From: Polyangiaceae bacterium
Lineage (GTDB): Bacteria; Myxococcota_A; Polyangia; Polyangiales; Polyangiaceae
Assembly (NCBI GenBank): GCA_947475525.1
Contig: CANJMI010000015.1
Span: 1 to 64,000, forward strand
Reading direction: 5' to 3'
DNA: 64,000 nucleotides
The translations under genes were made by a program, and so were the position numbers. The number at the start of each line of letters is the position of its first letter. The first letter of the stretch is position 1. The notes under the pieces were generated by a model. That model had not been told where the DNA came from. It saw only the letters and a program-made list of their open reading frames with translations, and did not search any database. Positions 49,856 to 58,286 of the stretch are shown here, one piece after another.

Positions 49856-50278
49856 TCAGGCCTCGTCGGTCTCGCGCTCGGCGGCGAGGGGACTTTCGTC
49901 GAGCGGGGCCATGCGGCAAGTGCCTTCGAATTGTACCCCGCGGTCGATGAACACGTTCGGAGCATGGAGATCGCCGACGACGATGGCGGGCAGGTGCAAT
50001 TCAATCGCCTCTCTCGCGCGGATGTTCCCCCGCACCGAACCGCCGACGATGATGCACACGCCGACTTCGATGTCCGCGACGACCTCGGCGCCATCGCCGA
50101 TCACCAGGACGTCATCGCCTCGAATCTCTCCCTCGAACTGGCCTTCGATGCGGACGCGACCTTCGAAGTAAAGCTTGCCGCTGTAGCGCGTCCCGCGGCC
50201 TAGCAGTGCGCTGAGCTCGACGAGCGAGCCATCCTGCCCCGTGGTCTTCGGCGCGCCCTCGGGGTCGGTTGTGCTCAT
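49856..50278 (-). CDS. bactofilin cytoskeletal protein
   Basis: 140 residues. Short disordered ends flank a DUF583 beta-helix (about 20-115) with SALLGRGTRYSGKLYFEGRV, RIEGQFEGEIRGDDVLVIG and VGGSVRGNIRAREAIELHL. Bactofilins polymerise into filaments that position cell-wall enzymes or chromosome segregation factors; myxobacteria have several. The acidic tail (LAAERETDEA) is short. It is first in an operon with the SRPBCC and SUMF1-fold genes, which suggests an envelope task. Confidence 0.92.
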   Translation of the reverse strand: MSTTDPEGAPKTTGQDGSLVELSALLGRGTRYSGKLYFEGRVRIEGQFEGEIRGDDVLVIGDGAEVVADIEVGVCIIVGGSVRGNIRAREAIELHLPAIVVGDLHAPNVFIDRGVQFEGTCRMAPLDESPLAAERETDEA

Positions 50279-50434
50279 GGAAAACGACTATCGCCCCCCG
50301 GCGGCGTCGGCAAGTCCGGCCGTTCTTACGGCGAGTCGGTTTCACGATGCGGTTAGCGTTTGAGTTATCGAAGTCATGTCAGGTCGCGCGTTGAGATGGT
50401 TCGTCGAGCGCGGCTCGTGCTGTAATTCGGCACG

Positions 50435-51118
50435 ATGATTCCAGGACCCAGATTGAGTCGCTTCGGGGGGGTCGTGCTCGGTGTCTTTAGCGCAGCGTGC
50501 GCTTCGGGCTTCGAGGGGCAGCTCGATCCAAAGGAGGGCAACCGGACCGATGCCGACATCGAGCAGAAGGTCGGCCCGGGGAGTTTGTTGGGCGCGGTTC
50601 CGGTCGGGGCACAACTTCCCGCGGACGAGGAAGACGAGGCGTCGTTGGGGGCTCCGACGGATGGCCCGCCGATCGTCACCTATCCTGGATTTCGCTCACT
50701 CGATGCCGGCCAATCTCGCGTGTTCGTCGATATATCAAAGCGCGTCGAGGTGACTGAGACCGCCGAGGGGAACGTGCTGACGCTCCACTTGAAGGGGGTG
50801 ACCGTGCCCGAAAAAGTGAACCGGCTCGCACTGCCGACCGCTCACTTCGAGTCGCCGGTGCTGCGCGCTCTCATCGTGCCGAGCGGAGACGGCGCCGATC
50901 TCGTGATCGAGCTGCGGACGAAGACCACTCACTCGACCAAACTCCGGGCGAGTCGCTTCGGTGTCCGCCTCGCCGTCGAGTTTCCAAAGTGGACCCCGCG
51001 TCGTCCGGATGCGCTGAGCGACCCCACCGTGCGGGACGTGCAAGAGCCGCCGTCCGCATTGCCGCCCCCGCCGATCGCGCCCAAGGCCATCGCGCCCAAG
51101 GCCATTCCGAAGAAGTGA
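50435..51118 (+). CDS. AMIN-like domain lipoprotein
   Basis: 227 residues. The signal ends SAACASG (lipobox Cys22). Residues about 80-190 form a beta-rich domain with FRSLDAGQSRVFVDISKRVE, LTLHLKGVTVPEKVNRLALP and ADLVIELRTKT, resembling AMIN domains that target proteins to peptidoglycan or secretin complexes. The Pro/Lys tail ends IAPKAIAPKAIPKK, with a short duplication. It precedes the TolC-family gene by 51 bases and may belong with it. Function is inferred from the domain only. Confidence 0.78.
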   Translation: MIPGPRLSRFGGVVLGVFSAACASGFEGQLDPKEGNRTDADIEQKVGPGSLLGAVPVGAQLPADEEDEASLGAPTDGPPIVTYPGFRSLDAGQSRVFVDISKRVEVTETAEGNVLTLHLKGVTVPEKVNRLALPTAHFESPVLRALIVPSGDGADLVIELRTKTTHSTKLRASRFGVRLAVEFPKWTPRRPDALSDPTVRDVQEPPSALPPPPIAPKAIAPKAIPKK

Positions 51119-51169
51119 GCCGCGCGACGCGCTCGTTGACCCGGCGCGCTGCCGTTGTACGGTGACTCG

Positions 51170-52519
51170 GTGATTCGGCCCGCGGTGCTCGCTCTCGGAT
51201 TCGTCGTCACCGTGACGGCTCAGGTCCGCGCCGCCTCACCCGCGCATTCGGAGGGGGTAACGCTCGGGCGTTGTCTCGAGCTTGCGGAGAGAAATCACCC
51301 GAATTTGCTCGCGGAACGTGCGCGCCTCGGGCGAACGCGCGCGCAGTTGAAGGAGGCCCATGTCGCTCCGTTCAGTCAGTTTCGAACGACCGGTGGCGTC
51401 GGGATCGCGCCTACCGTTCGAGGCGATGGCGTGTTCAGCCCGAACACCGATCAGTCCCTGACCGGGAACGTCGGGATGGCCTGGCGCTTCGATGTGTCGG
51501 GTGTCGTGCCGCTTTGGACCTTCGGGAAAATCTCGAACCTGTGGGACGCCGCGGAGGCCGCCGTCAAAGTCGGCGAGCAACAGCTTCAGGTCACGCGGGA
51601 CGAGATCCGCTTCGACGTTCGCAAGGCGTACTACGGCCTGCTGCTCGCTCGCGACGGTCAGAACCTGCTCGCCGAGGCGCAGGCGCGTATCGATGAAGCG
51701 GCGGCGAAGCTCGAAAAGGAGGTCGATGCCGAAGACGGCGATCCTGTCGATCTCCTCAAGCTGCAGACCTACCAGGCGGAGCTCCTCGCTCGGGTATCGG
51801 AGGCGCAGAAGTACGAGCAGGTGGCTCGCGCAGGCTTGCGTTTTTATACCGGCATCGCCGAACTCGAAGTCAAGGCGGCATCGCTCGACCTCGCCAAGCA
51901 CCACCTCGGCGCGCTGCCCACCTACCTGTCTGCGGCTCGGGTGCATCGGCCCGACATCCTCATGGCTCACGCCGGATTGCAGGCGCGCCAGGCTCAGGTG
52001 CGGCTCGCGCAGTCGCAACTGTTTCCGGACTTCGGCCTCGGTATGTCCCTCGGCGCGAGCTACGCGCCCGAGGTGGCGAACCAAATCAACCCGTTCGTTC
52101 CCGATCCCGGTAACTACTTTCGCTACGGTCTCGGGGTCGTATTCCAATGGAATCTGGACTTCCCCGCATCCCACGCGCGCCTCTTGCAGGCTCAGGCCCA
52201 GCTCGAGGAGATGGTGGCCCTCGATCGCAAGGCGCTCGGTGGTGTCGCAGCGGAAGTCGAGGCCGCTCATGCCGATGCGGTCGATTGGAAAAAACGCATC
52301 GACGCGTTCGAAAAAGCCGAAAAATACGCGCGAAAATGGCTCGTGATCGTCCAGCAGTCGATCGACGTCGGCACGATGGATGAAAAAGACCTGATCGAGC
52401 CGGCACGCCGCTGGGCCGAGAACCGCTACAGCCGGCTCAGCGCCACGATGGAGTACAACGTCGCGCTCGCGAAGCTCGCCCGAGTGACGGGTTGGGACGC
52501 CATCGCTCCGGGTGGATGA
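51170..52519 (+). CDS. TolC-family outer membrane efflux protein
   Basis: 449 residues from the GTG at 51170; a TTG at 51155 is also in frame. The signal peptide ends VRAASPA. Two homologous halves of coiled-coil helices and short strands follow, typical of TolC: LGRCLELAERNHPNLLAERA, RFDVRKAYYGLLLARDGQNL and VHRPDILMAHAGLQARQAQV. The product should form a trimeric outer-membrane duct for a tripartite efflux or secretion pump. No inner-membrane pump or adaptor gene is present nearby, so the partners are unknown. Confidence 0.9.
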   Translation: MIRPAVLALGFVVTVTAQVRAASPAHSEGVTLGRCLELAERNHPNLLAERARLGRTRAQLKEAHVAPFSQFRTTGGVGIAPTVRGDGVFSPNTDQSLTGNVGMAWRFDVSGVVPLWTFGKISNLWDAAEAAVKVGEQQLQVTRDEIRFDVRKAYYGLLLARDGQNLLAEAQARIDEAAAKLEKEVDAEDGDPVDLLKLQTYQAELLARVSEAQKYEQVARAGLRFYTGIAELEVKAASLDLAKHHLGALPTYLSAARVHRPDILMAHAGLQARQAQVRLAQSQLFPDFGLGMSLGASYAPEVANQINPFVPDPGNYFRYGLGVVFQWNLDFPASHARLLQAQAQLEEMVALDRKALGGVAAEVEAAHADAVDWKKRIDAFEKAEKYARKWLVIVQQSIDVGTMDEKDLIEPARRWAENRYSRLSATMEYNVALAKLARVTGWDAIAPGG

Positions 52520-52581
52520 CCTCCCATCGGGCGTGGGGGAGGTTGAACGTGGCGCTCTGGCGGGCTAGGGTCTCCACGCGA

Positions 52582-53298
52582 ATGAGTCCGTCGACGCGCG
52601 CCTCCGACAAGCCTTTCCTCGCGGTCCTCGCGGCCACCGCGGTGAGCCTCATCGTGGCCCTTCAGGTGATTTTCCTGAAGGCGCCAGTCGAAGCGTCGAT
52701 GGGGATCGTTCAGAAGATCTTCTACTTTCACGTGCCCGCGGCGTACGGCATGTACATCGGTGCATTCGTGTGTTTTCTCGGCTCGGCGGGCTACCTCGCG
52801 CGAGGCACCGCACGCTCCGATGCCTTCGCGAAGGCCGGTGCAGAGGTCGCCGTGACCATGGGCATGATGGTCCTGATCACCGGACCGCTGTGGGCGGCCA
52901 AAGCGTGGGGTCGCTACTGGACGTGGGATCCGCGGCTCACGACCTCGATGCTGAGCGTGCTCGTGTACGTCGCGTACGTCGTCCTTCGAGCGTTCACCGG
53001 CGATGGCGAAGCGGAGCGCAAGTTCGCGGCCGCCCTCGGTGTGCTCGGCGCGGCGAACCTCCCCATCATCCACTACTCGGTACAAAAGTGGGGAGGGCAG
53101 CATCCGAAGGTGATCTCGACCGGCGGTGGCGGCCTCAGGCATCCCGACATGAAGCTCGCGCTGACGCTGGGCTTCGTCACCTTCACGTTGCTCGCGATTA
53201 CGCTCGTGTGGCATCGGACGCGGCTGCACCTCTTGGCGGGGCGCGTCGACGACTTGGAGCAAGAGGCCATCGAGCTCGGCCTCGCAGGAGACGGTTGA
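52582..53298 (+). CDS. ccmC: cytochrome c biogenesis protein CcmC/CcsA type
   Basis: 238 residues from the ATG at 52582, with six membrane helices. The family signatures are QKIFYFHVPAAYGMYIGAF, with a heme-ligand His, then the tryptophan-rich WGRYWTWDPRLTTSM and LPIIHYSVQKWGGQHP with the second His. It delivers heme to CcmE at the periplasmic face of the inner membrane in system I cytochrome c maturation. A CcmD-like gene follows 1 base later, as in ccm operons. The remaining ccm genes are not in the window. Confidence 0.93.
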   Translation: MSPSTRASDKPFLAVLAATAVSLIVALQVIFLKAPVEASMGIVQKIFYFHVPAAYGMYIGAFVCFLGSAGYLARGTARSDAFAKAGAEVAVTMGMMVLITGPLWAAKAWGRYWTWDPRLTTSMLSVLVYVAYVVLRAFTGDGEAERKFAAALGVLGAANLPIIHYSVQKWGGQHPKVISTGGGGLRHPDMKLALTLGFVTFTLLAITLVWHRTRLHLLAGRVDDLEQEAIELGLAGDG

Positions 53299-53299
53299 G

Positions 53300-53635
53300 A
53301 TGGGCGAAGGACAATTGACTACGCAAGCGTTGCCGCCGACCTCGGCGGTGTCGATCATTGCCGCGGCGCCGCCGTCGGTGGCCTCGGCTGAGACGGTGAC
53401 GCCGCCGGCACCGAGTGGCGTCCCCGCGTCGCCCGAAGCGCGCAGCACCGAGTTCCGCGCGGTCGAAGGTGGCAGCGAGATGCAGAGTGGTACCGCTCTG
53501 CTGACCGAGGCATACGCCGCGATTTGGTTGTGCGCATTCGCGCTCCTCTTCGCGGGGGTGCGCAGGATGAAGAAGCTCGACCAGCGCATTGACGCTCTCG
53601 CCGAAGAAGTCGCGCGTTCCCGAAAGAAGGAATGA
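53300..53635 (+). CDS. CcmD-like small membrane protein
   Basis: 111 residues. A disordered Ala/Pro/Ser N-terminal part of about 65 residues precedes one membrane helix (LLTEAYAAIWLCAFALLFAG) and a basic coiled coil (RRMKKLDQRIDALAEEVARS). The C-terminal half has the layout of CcmD, which stabilises CcmC and CcmE. The N-terminal extension is unusual, because CcmD is normally only 50-70 residues. Position directly after ccmC supports the assignment. Confidence 0.75.
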   Translation: MGEGQLTTQALPPTSAVSIIAAAPPSVASAETVTPPAPSGVPASPEARSTEFRAVEGGSEMQSGTALLTEAYAAIWLCAFALLFAGVRRMKKLDQRIDALAEEVARSRKKE

Positions 53636-53781
53636 GCGTGCCGGACTTCGGCGCCATGACCCCGCAGCACGTCATCTACATCCCGTCGGTGGCAATCTTG
53701 GGGCTTATTACTGGATACATTCTCGGCTCGCGGGCCGTACGGGCCGAGGTCGACCGTCGCCGCAAACGTCTCAAGGAGTAA
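53632..53781 (+). CDS. 49-residue single-TM protein after ccmCD
   Basis: Starts at an ATG overlapping the previous stop (ATGA) and reads MSVPDFGAMTPQHVIYIPSV, then a membrane helix (AILGLITGYILGSRA) and a basic tail (AEVDRRRKRLKE). It resembles very small CcmD-like or cytochrome-maturation accessory proteins, but no motif secures this. Coupling to the CcmD-like gene argues that it is real. Eight bases separate it from the acyl-CoA dehydrogenase gene. Confidence 0.72.
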   Translation: MSVPDFGAMTPQHVIYIPSVAILGLITGYILGSRAVRAEVDRRRKRLKE

Positions 53782-53789
53782 CCCACACC

Positions 53790-54932
53790 ATGCTCGATTT
53801 TTCGATGTCCGAAGAGCACCAACAGCTCATCCAAATGGCCCGCCGCTACGCTGCGGAACGCATCATTCCCGTCGCGGCTGAGTGCGATCGCGACTCGAAG
53901 TTTCCGATGGATGTGTTCCGCGGGGCTTGGGAGCTTGGCCTCGTGAACGTGCCCGTTCCGACCGAGTACGGCGGTACGGGCATGGGCGAGCTCGAGAACG
54001 CGATGGTGACCGAGGAGCTCGCGTACGGGTGCTCGGGCATCACGACAAGCATCCTCGCGAATGGTCTTGCGCTCACGCCGATCAAACTTGCCGGGAGCGA
54101 GGACCAGAAGAAAAAATACCTCGGAATGCTGACCTCCGAGCCCATCCTCGCGGCCTACGCGACGACCGAGCCCGGCGCCGGCAGCGACGTGGCCGGCCTC
54201 AAGACCATGTTCCGTGCGGTCGGTGATGACTTCGTCCTCAACGGCCAAAAATGCTGGATCACCAACGCTTCGTACGCACGCTGGTACGTCGTCTTCGCGA
54301 CCTCGAACCCGGACTCGCGCCACAAGGGGATTGCCGCGTTCATCATCGATCGCGACACGCCGGGCCTCACGGTCGGCAAGAAAGAAGACAAGCTCGGGCA
54401 ACGTGCGAGCGACACCTCGCAGCTCTTTCTCGAGGACGTAAAAATCCCGAAGTCTCAGCTGCTCGCGCCCGAGGGCAAGGGCTTCAAGCTCGCGATGGAG
54501 ACCTTCAACCAGACGCGTCCCGACATTGGAGCGATGGCCACCGGCCTGATGCGCCGCTGTTTGGACGAGTGTGTAAAATACGCGCGGGAGCGTGAGACGT
54601 TCGGTAAGCCTATCGCGGAGCATCAAATGGTTCAGGCGATGATCGCCGACATGGCGGTCCGCGTCGAAGCCACGCGACTCCTCTACCAAAAGGCCGCCTG
54701 GAATCTCGACAGCGGCGTGCGCGATCCTATCGTCTCGAGCTTTGCCAAGGTCTACGGCGCGGATAGCGCCATGGCGACAGCGACCGATGCGGTGCAGGTG
54801 TTCGGCGGCAACGGCTACGTCAAGGAGTACCCGGTGGAGAAGTTGTTCCGCGACGCGAAGCTCCTGCAAATCTACGAAGGCACGAGCCAGATTCAGCGCG
54901 TGGTGATTGCGAAGAACGTTCTCGCCGGCTGA
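53790..54932 (+). CDS. acyl-CoA dehydrogenase
   Basis: 380 residues from the ATG at 53790. It has the N-terminal helical domain, the FAD-contact block AAYATTEPGAGSDVAGLKTM and the middle beta domain (QKCWITNASYARWYVVFA). The C-terminal helical domain has the catalytic Glu363 in QIYEGTSQIQR, the position used by short- and medium-chain enzymes. It introduces the alpha-beta double bond of acyl-CoA and passes electrons to ETF. The closest type by eye is the broad medium-chain/butyryl-CoA group. The chain-length preference cannot be read. Confidence 0.94.
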   Translation: MLDFSMSEEHQQLIQMARRYAAERIIPVAAECDRDSKFPMDVFRGAWELGLVNVPVPTEYGGTGMGELENAMVTEELAYGCSGITTSILANGLALTPIKLAGSEDQKKKYLGMLTSEPILAAYATTEPGAGSDVAGLKTMFRAVGDDFVLNGQKCWITNASYARWYVVFATSNPDSRHKGIAAFIIDRDTPGLTVGKKEDKLGQRASDTSQLFLEDVKIPKSQLLAPEGKGFKLAMETFNQTRPDIGAMATGLMRRCLDECVKYARERETFGKPIAEHQMVQAMIADMAVRVEATRLLYQKAAWNLDSGVRDPIVSSFAKVYGADSAMATATDAVQVFGGNGYVKEYPVEKLFRDAKLLQIYEGTSQIQRVVIAKNVLAG

Positions 54933-55030
54933 CGCGGCGGTGCTTGCGGTCTCTTTGGCAGAAGGCGATGAGCGTTCTGCCGCGCGACTCGACGTTTGAT
55001 TCATGGCGTGCAAGCGGCTAAACCCCCGCC

Positions 55031-56215
55031 ATGGAGATGTCCTTCACCCCAGAGCAGCTCGCCTTCCGCGAGGAAGTGAAGAGCTGGATTGCCGACAACA
55101 TGCCTTCTCACATCCGAGAGAAGGCAGCGGTCGACGCGTACTTCGGTCACGCGGACGTGATGGAGTGGCACAAGGTCCTCGCGAAGAAGGGCTGGGTTGC
55201 GCCGAACTGGTCCCAGGCGCATGGAGGCCCGGGGCTGGATGCCGCGAGCCGCTTCATCCTCACCGAGGAGCTCGAGCTCGCCGGGACGCCGTTCCTCTCC
55301 CCATTCGGGCTCGTCATGGTCGGTCCGCTGCTCATGCAGTTTGGCAGTGACGCGCAAAAGCAGCGCTATTTGCCGACGATCCTGAGCGGCGAGGAGGTGT
55401 GGTGCCAGGGCTATTCGGAACCGAACTCGGGCAGTGATCTCGCGTCACTCAAGCTCTCCGCGGAGGACGATGGCCAGGGCAACTTCATCCTCAACGGGCA
55501 GAAGACCTGGACGACCTATGCTCAGTACGCCGATTGGATTTTCCTCCTCGCGCGCACCGATGCCCACGTGAAAAAGCAGGCGGGGATCAGTTTCTTTCTC
55601 TGCCACATGAAGTCGCCAGGCGTGACGGTGCGGCCAACCTTGACGACTGGCGGCACGCCCGCATTTTGCGACACCTTCTTCGAGAACGTCGTCGTACCGA
55701 AGGAGAACCTCGTCGGCCCACTGAACGGCGGGTGGACTCTTGCGAAGGCCCTTCTCGGCCATGAGCGCACGCTGATCGCGGCTGTTGGAGCATCGACCCG
55801 CGCGATCGGGCGGATCAAGCGAATCGCGGCAGGCACCAAGGTTGGGAGCCAGTCGCTGCTCGAAGACCCGGCGTTCCGCGGCAAGATCGCGCGTCTCGAG
55901 GTGAAGCTCGAAGCGCTTCGCATGGCGAACTACCGCACCCTGGCAGGTGCGCAGGGCGGGCACGCCCCCGGTCCGGAGTCCTCGATTCTCAAGATCCGCG
56001 GCTCCGAGATCAACCAACAGTGCTTCGAGCTCGCCATGGAAGTGATGGGCCACGACTCGCTCGAGTGGTTCAACGAAGCGGGCACCGTACCTGCGCTCGA
56101 GCAGTGGGTCCCGTCGGCGTTTAACTACACCCGCGCCACCACCATCTACGGCGGCTCAAACGAGATCCAGCGCAACATCATCGCGAAATTGATTCTCGGG
56201 CTGCCGAGCCTCTGA
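55031..56215 (+). CDS. acyl-CoA dehydrogenase, catalytic subunit of a probable heteromer
   Basis: 394 residues. CQGYSEPNSGSDLASLKLSA contacts FAD. The usual catalytic position near the C-terminus reads TIYGGSNEIQRNIIA, Gly instead of Glu. Glu245 in LGHERTLIA instead occupies the position used by isovaleryl-CoA-type and some alpha2beta2 enzymes. The next gene encodes a homologue without that Glu. By analogy with actinobacterial FadE28/FadE29-type heterotetramers, this is probably the active subunit. The reading starts at an ATG 98 bases after the previous gene; that gap holds nothing recognisable. Confidence 0.9.
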   Translation: MEMSFTPEQLAFREEVKSWIADNMPSHIREKAAVDAYFGHADVMEWHKVLAKKGWVAPNWSQAHGGPGLDAASRFILTEELELAGTPFLSPFGLVMVGPLLMQFGSDAQKQRYLPTILSGEEVWCQGYSEPNSGSDLASLKLSAEDDGQGNFILNGQKTWTTYAQYADWIFLLARTDAHVKKQAGISFFLCHMKSPGVTVRPTLTTGGTPAFCDTFFENVVVPKENLVGPLNGGWTLAKALLGHERTLIAAVGASTRAIGRIKRIAAGTKVGSQSLLEDPAFRGKIARLEVKLEALRMANYRTLAGAQGGHAPGPESSILKIRGSEINQQCFELAMEVMGHDSLEWFNEAGTVPALEQWVPSAFNYTRATTIYGGSNEIQRNIIAKLILGLPSL

Positions 56216-56234
56216 CGATCGAAAGGAAACCCCC

Positions 56235-57377
56235 ATGGATTTTCAGCTCTCCGCAGACCAAAAGATGATCGTCGACACCGCCGCGAGCTTCGTTAAACGA
56301 GAGCTCCCGGTCGAACGGATGCGCCACATGCGCGAGGACGCGACCGGCTGGTCGAGGGACGTCTGGAAGCAGATGGGCGACCTTGGCTGGCTCGGCATCA
56401 TGCACCCCGAAGATGTCGGTGGTTTCGGCGGAAGTTTCTGCGACGCGGCGTTGATTCTGGAGCGCTTCGGAGCAAACCTCGTCAGCGAGCCCTTCACTGC
56501 GTCGGCGATCGTCGCGGCGATGGCCGTTCGTTCGGGAAGCCCGGAGCAGCAAGAGCGTTGGCTTGCGCCGATGGTCGCGGGAGACACGAGCCTCGCGCTC
56601 GCCTGGGCTGAGCGTGGCGGTCGCTTCGATGCGAACAGTTGCGCGACGCGCGCCGAGAAGACGGGCACGGGTTATCGGCTGCGCGGTGAAAAAATTTGGG
56701 TGTTGAACGGGCACGCGGCCGACCACCTCGTGGTTTCGGCGCGCACGGCCGGAGCCGACCACGAGGCTGAGGGTGTGAGCCTGTTCGTCCTCGATGCGAG
56801 CGCGCCCGGCCTCGTTAGAAAAACCGTGAAGACGATGGACGGACAGAAGGCGGCGATGGTCACCTTTGACTGTACCGTCGGCGAAGAGCAACGCCTCGGA
56901 GCCGAAGGTGCCGCCCTCCCGGCGCTCGAACGCGCGCTTGATTACGGTGCGGCCGCGGCCGTCGCCGAAGGGCACGGCGTCATGAAGGCGTCGCTCGACA
57001 TGACGGTCGAGTACTTGAAGACCCGCGAGCAATTTGGCGTGAAAATCGGCGTATTTCAGGCGCTTCAGCACAAGGCCGTCGATATGTTCATCGAGACGGA
57101 GCTCACCCGAAGCGTGATGCTGTTGGCCGCGATCAAAGCCGATGTGGATGACGTCGCCGAGCGCCAGCGCGCCGTCTCGGTGGCCAAAGCTCAATTCGCG
57201 ATGAGCGGACGCTTCGTGTCGCAGCAGTCGATTCAACTCCACGGCGGCGTCGGCGTAACGGACGAGCACGACATCGGTCTCTACTTCAAGCGCATGCACG
57301 TTCTGACGACGCTCTGGGGCGACGAGGAGTTTCACCTCGCTCGCTTTGCAAGGTTGCCGGCCTTCGGCGCACGCTGA
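56235..57377 (+). CDS. acyl-CoA dehydrogenase-like, probable non-catalytic partner
   Basis: 380 residues, 19 bases after the preceding subunit, with GAAAGGAAACCCCC before the ATG. It has the ACAD fold: MDFQLSADQKMIVDTAASFV, WLGIMHPEDVGGFGGSFCDA and YLKTREQFGVKIGVFQALQH. The equivalent of Glu245 in the partner is Gly (region LDYGAAAAVAEGHGVM), and the C-terminal active-site region reads HDIGLYFKRMHVL, so neither catalytic Glu position is filled. QQSIQLHGGVGVTDEH is the conserved FAD-contact region. It is best read as the beta subunit of an alpha2beta2 enzyme. Confidence 0.88.
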   Translation: MDFQLSADQKMIVDTAASFVKRELPVERMRHMREDATGWSRDVWKQMGDLGWLGIMHPEDVGGFGGSFCDAALILERFGANLVSEPFTASAIVAAMAVRSGSPEQQERWLAPMVAGDTSLALAWAERGGRFDANSCATRAEKTGTGYRLRGEKIWVLNGHAADHLVVSARTAGADHEAEGVSLFVLDASAPGLVRKTVKTMDGQKAAMVTFDCTVGEEQRLGAEGAALPALERALDYGAAAAVAEGHGVMKASLDMTVEYLKTREQFGVKIGVFQALQHKAVDMFIETELTRSVMLLAAIKADVDDVAERQRAVSVAKAQFAMSGRFVSQQSIQLHGGVGVTDEHDIGLYFKRMHVLTTLWGDEEFHLARFARLPAFGAR

Positions 57378-57384
57378 CCTGCCT

Positions 57385-58167
57385 TCAGGGTGGAGGGTCG
57401 CTTGCGGTGAGCTTCTCGCCGACGGCGGTCCCGTTGCATCGCCACCGGTCGCCGAGCGGCTCACAGCTGGCTTCGGCAAGCGCGAAGGCCCCCGCTTCGG
57501 CGGCGGCATGCTTCAATCCGCGTCGCGCGACGGCACTCGAGCAACTCGATTCGCATTCGGACCAGACCTGTCCAAGCGGGACACTGCCGCTCGGAGTTCG
57601 CTCGAGCTCGGTCACATCGTCGGTCGTGCGGGGTGCTCGCGCTGCCTGGCCGCTCCAGGCGATACGCCACACCGTGAGCGACATGCCTCCCACTGTGATG
57701 TGTGCGCGACCGTGAGTCGGGGATGCCTGAGTTTTCCGCGCAAGGACAGGTTGCCGCGGGTCCGTTGACTCCGCGAGCGCCACACTCGCGCGGCACTGGA
57801 GCCTCCGCCGCGTATGCCCTTTCGCCCCTCCGTTCTTCACTTGCTCGAGCGAACGCTCGATGACTTGATTCTCGCAATGCGGCTCGACCAGGAGCATGCC
57901 GCCGACCTCGGACGCCTTCGCGCGCGCATCGAGGAGGAGTCCCTCTTCGCTGCACGGGCGCTCGAGCAATCCGCTCGCGTCATCGTAGGTTTCGCACGTC
58001 GCCGTGACGACGCCGAGCACCGTGAAGCCGGTCGGAACCTCGGCTGCCGAATGAACCTCCACGGCCTCGGGCGAGGCGATGCTCGGTCGCTCGTTACCCA
58101 CAAATCGAGCCCGCCCACTCGGCCCGCACGCGAGGAGACACGGCAGGAGGAACGGCGCGAGTCGCAT
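57385..58167 (-). CDS. lipoprotein of unknown function
   Basis: 260 residues from the ATG at 58167. MRLAPFLLPCLLAC is a lipoprotein signal (Cys14). The mature part has AAEVPTGFTVLGVVTATCET, EEGLLLDARAKASEVGGMLL and further Cys-containing stretches. The centre resembles the small beta-alpha-beta domain of DUF4156/RcsF-like lipoproteins that bind periplasmic partners through a Cys pair, but this is only a resemblance. It converges closely (7 bases) on the acyl-CoA dehydrogenase-like gene. It is divergent from the lipoprotein gene at 58287. Confidence 0.72.
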   Translation of the reverse strand: MRLAPFLLPCLLACGPSGRARFVGNERPSIASPEAVEVHSAAEVPTGFTVLGVVTATCETYDDASGLLERPCSEEGLLLDARAKASEVGGMLLVEPHCENQVIERSLEQVKNGGAKGHTRRRLQCRASVALAESTDPRQPVLARKTQASPTHGRAHITVGGMSLTVWRIAWSGQAARAPRTTDDVTELERTPSGSVPLGQVWSECESSCSSAVARRGLKHAAAEAGAFALAEASCEPLGDRWRCNGTAVGEKLTASDPPP

Positions 58168-58286
58168 AACCGACGTAAGCCTAATCGACCGACCCGCGAG
58201 TTCACTCACGTTTCTCGGCGCAGCTCTTTGGCGCATCCGAGCGGCTCGCACTTCTACCGCGCGGCTCGATGCGCTTGAATGCCGCG

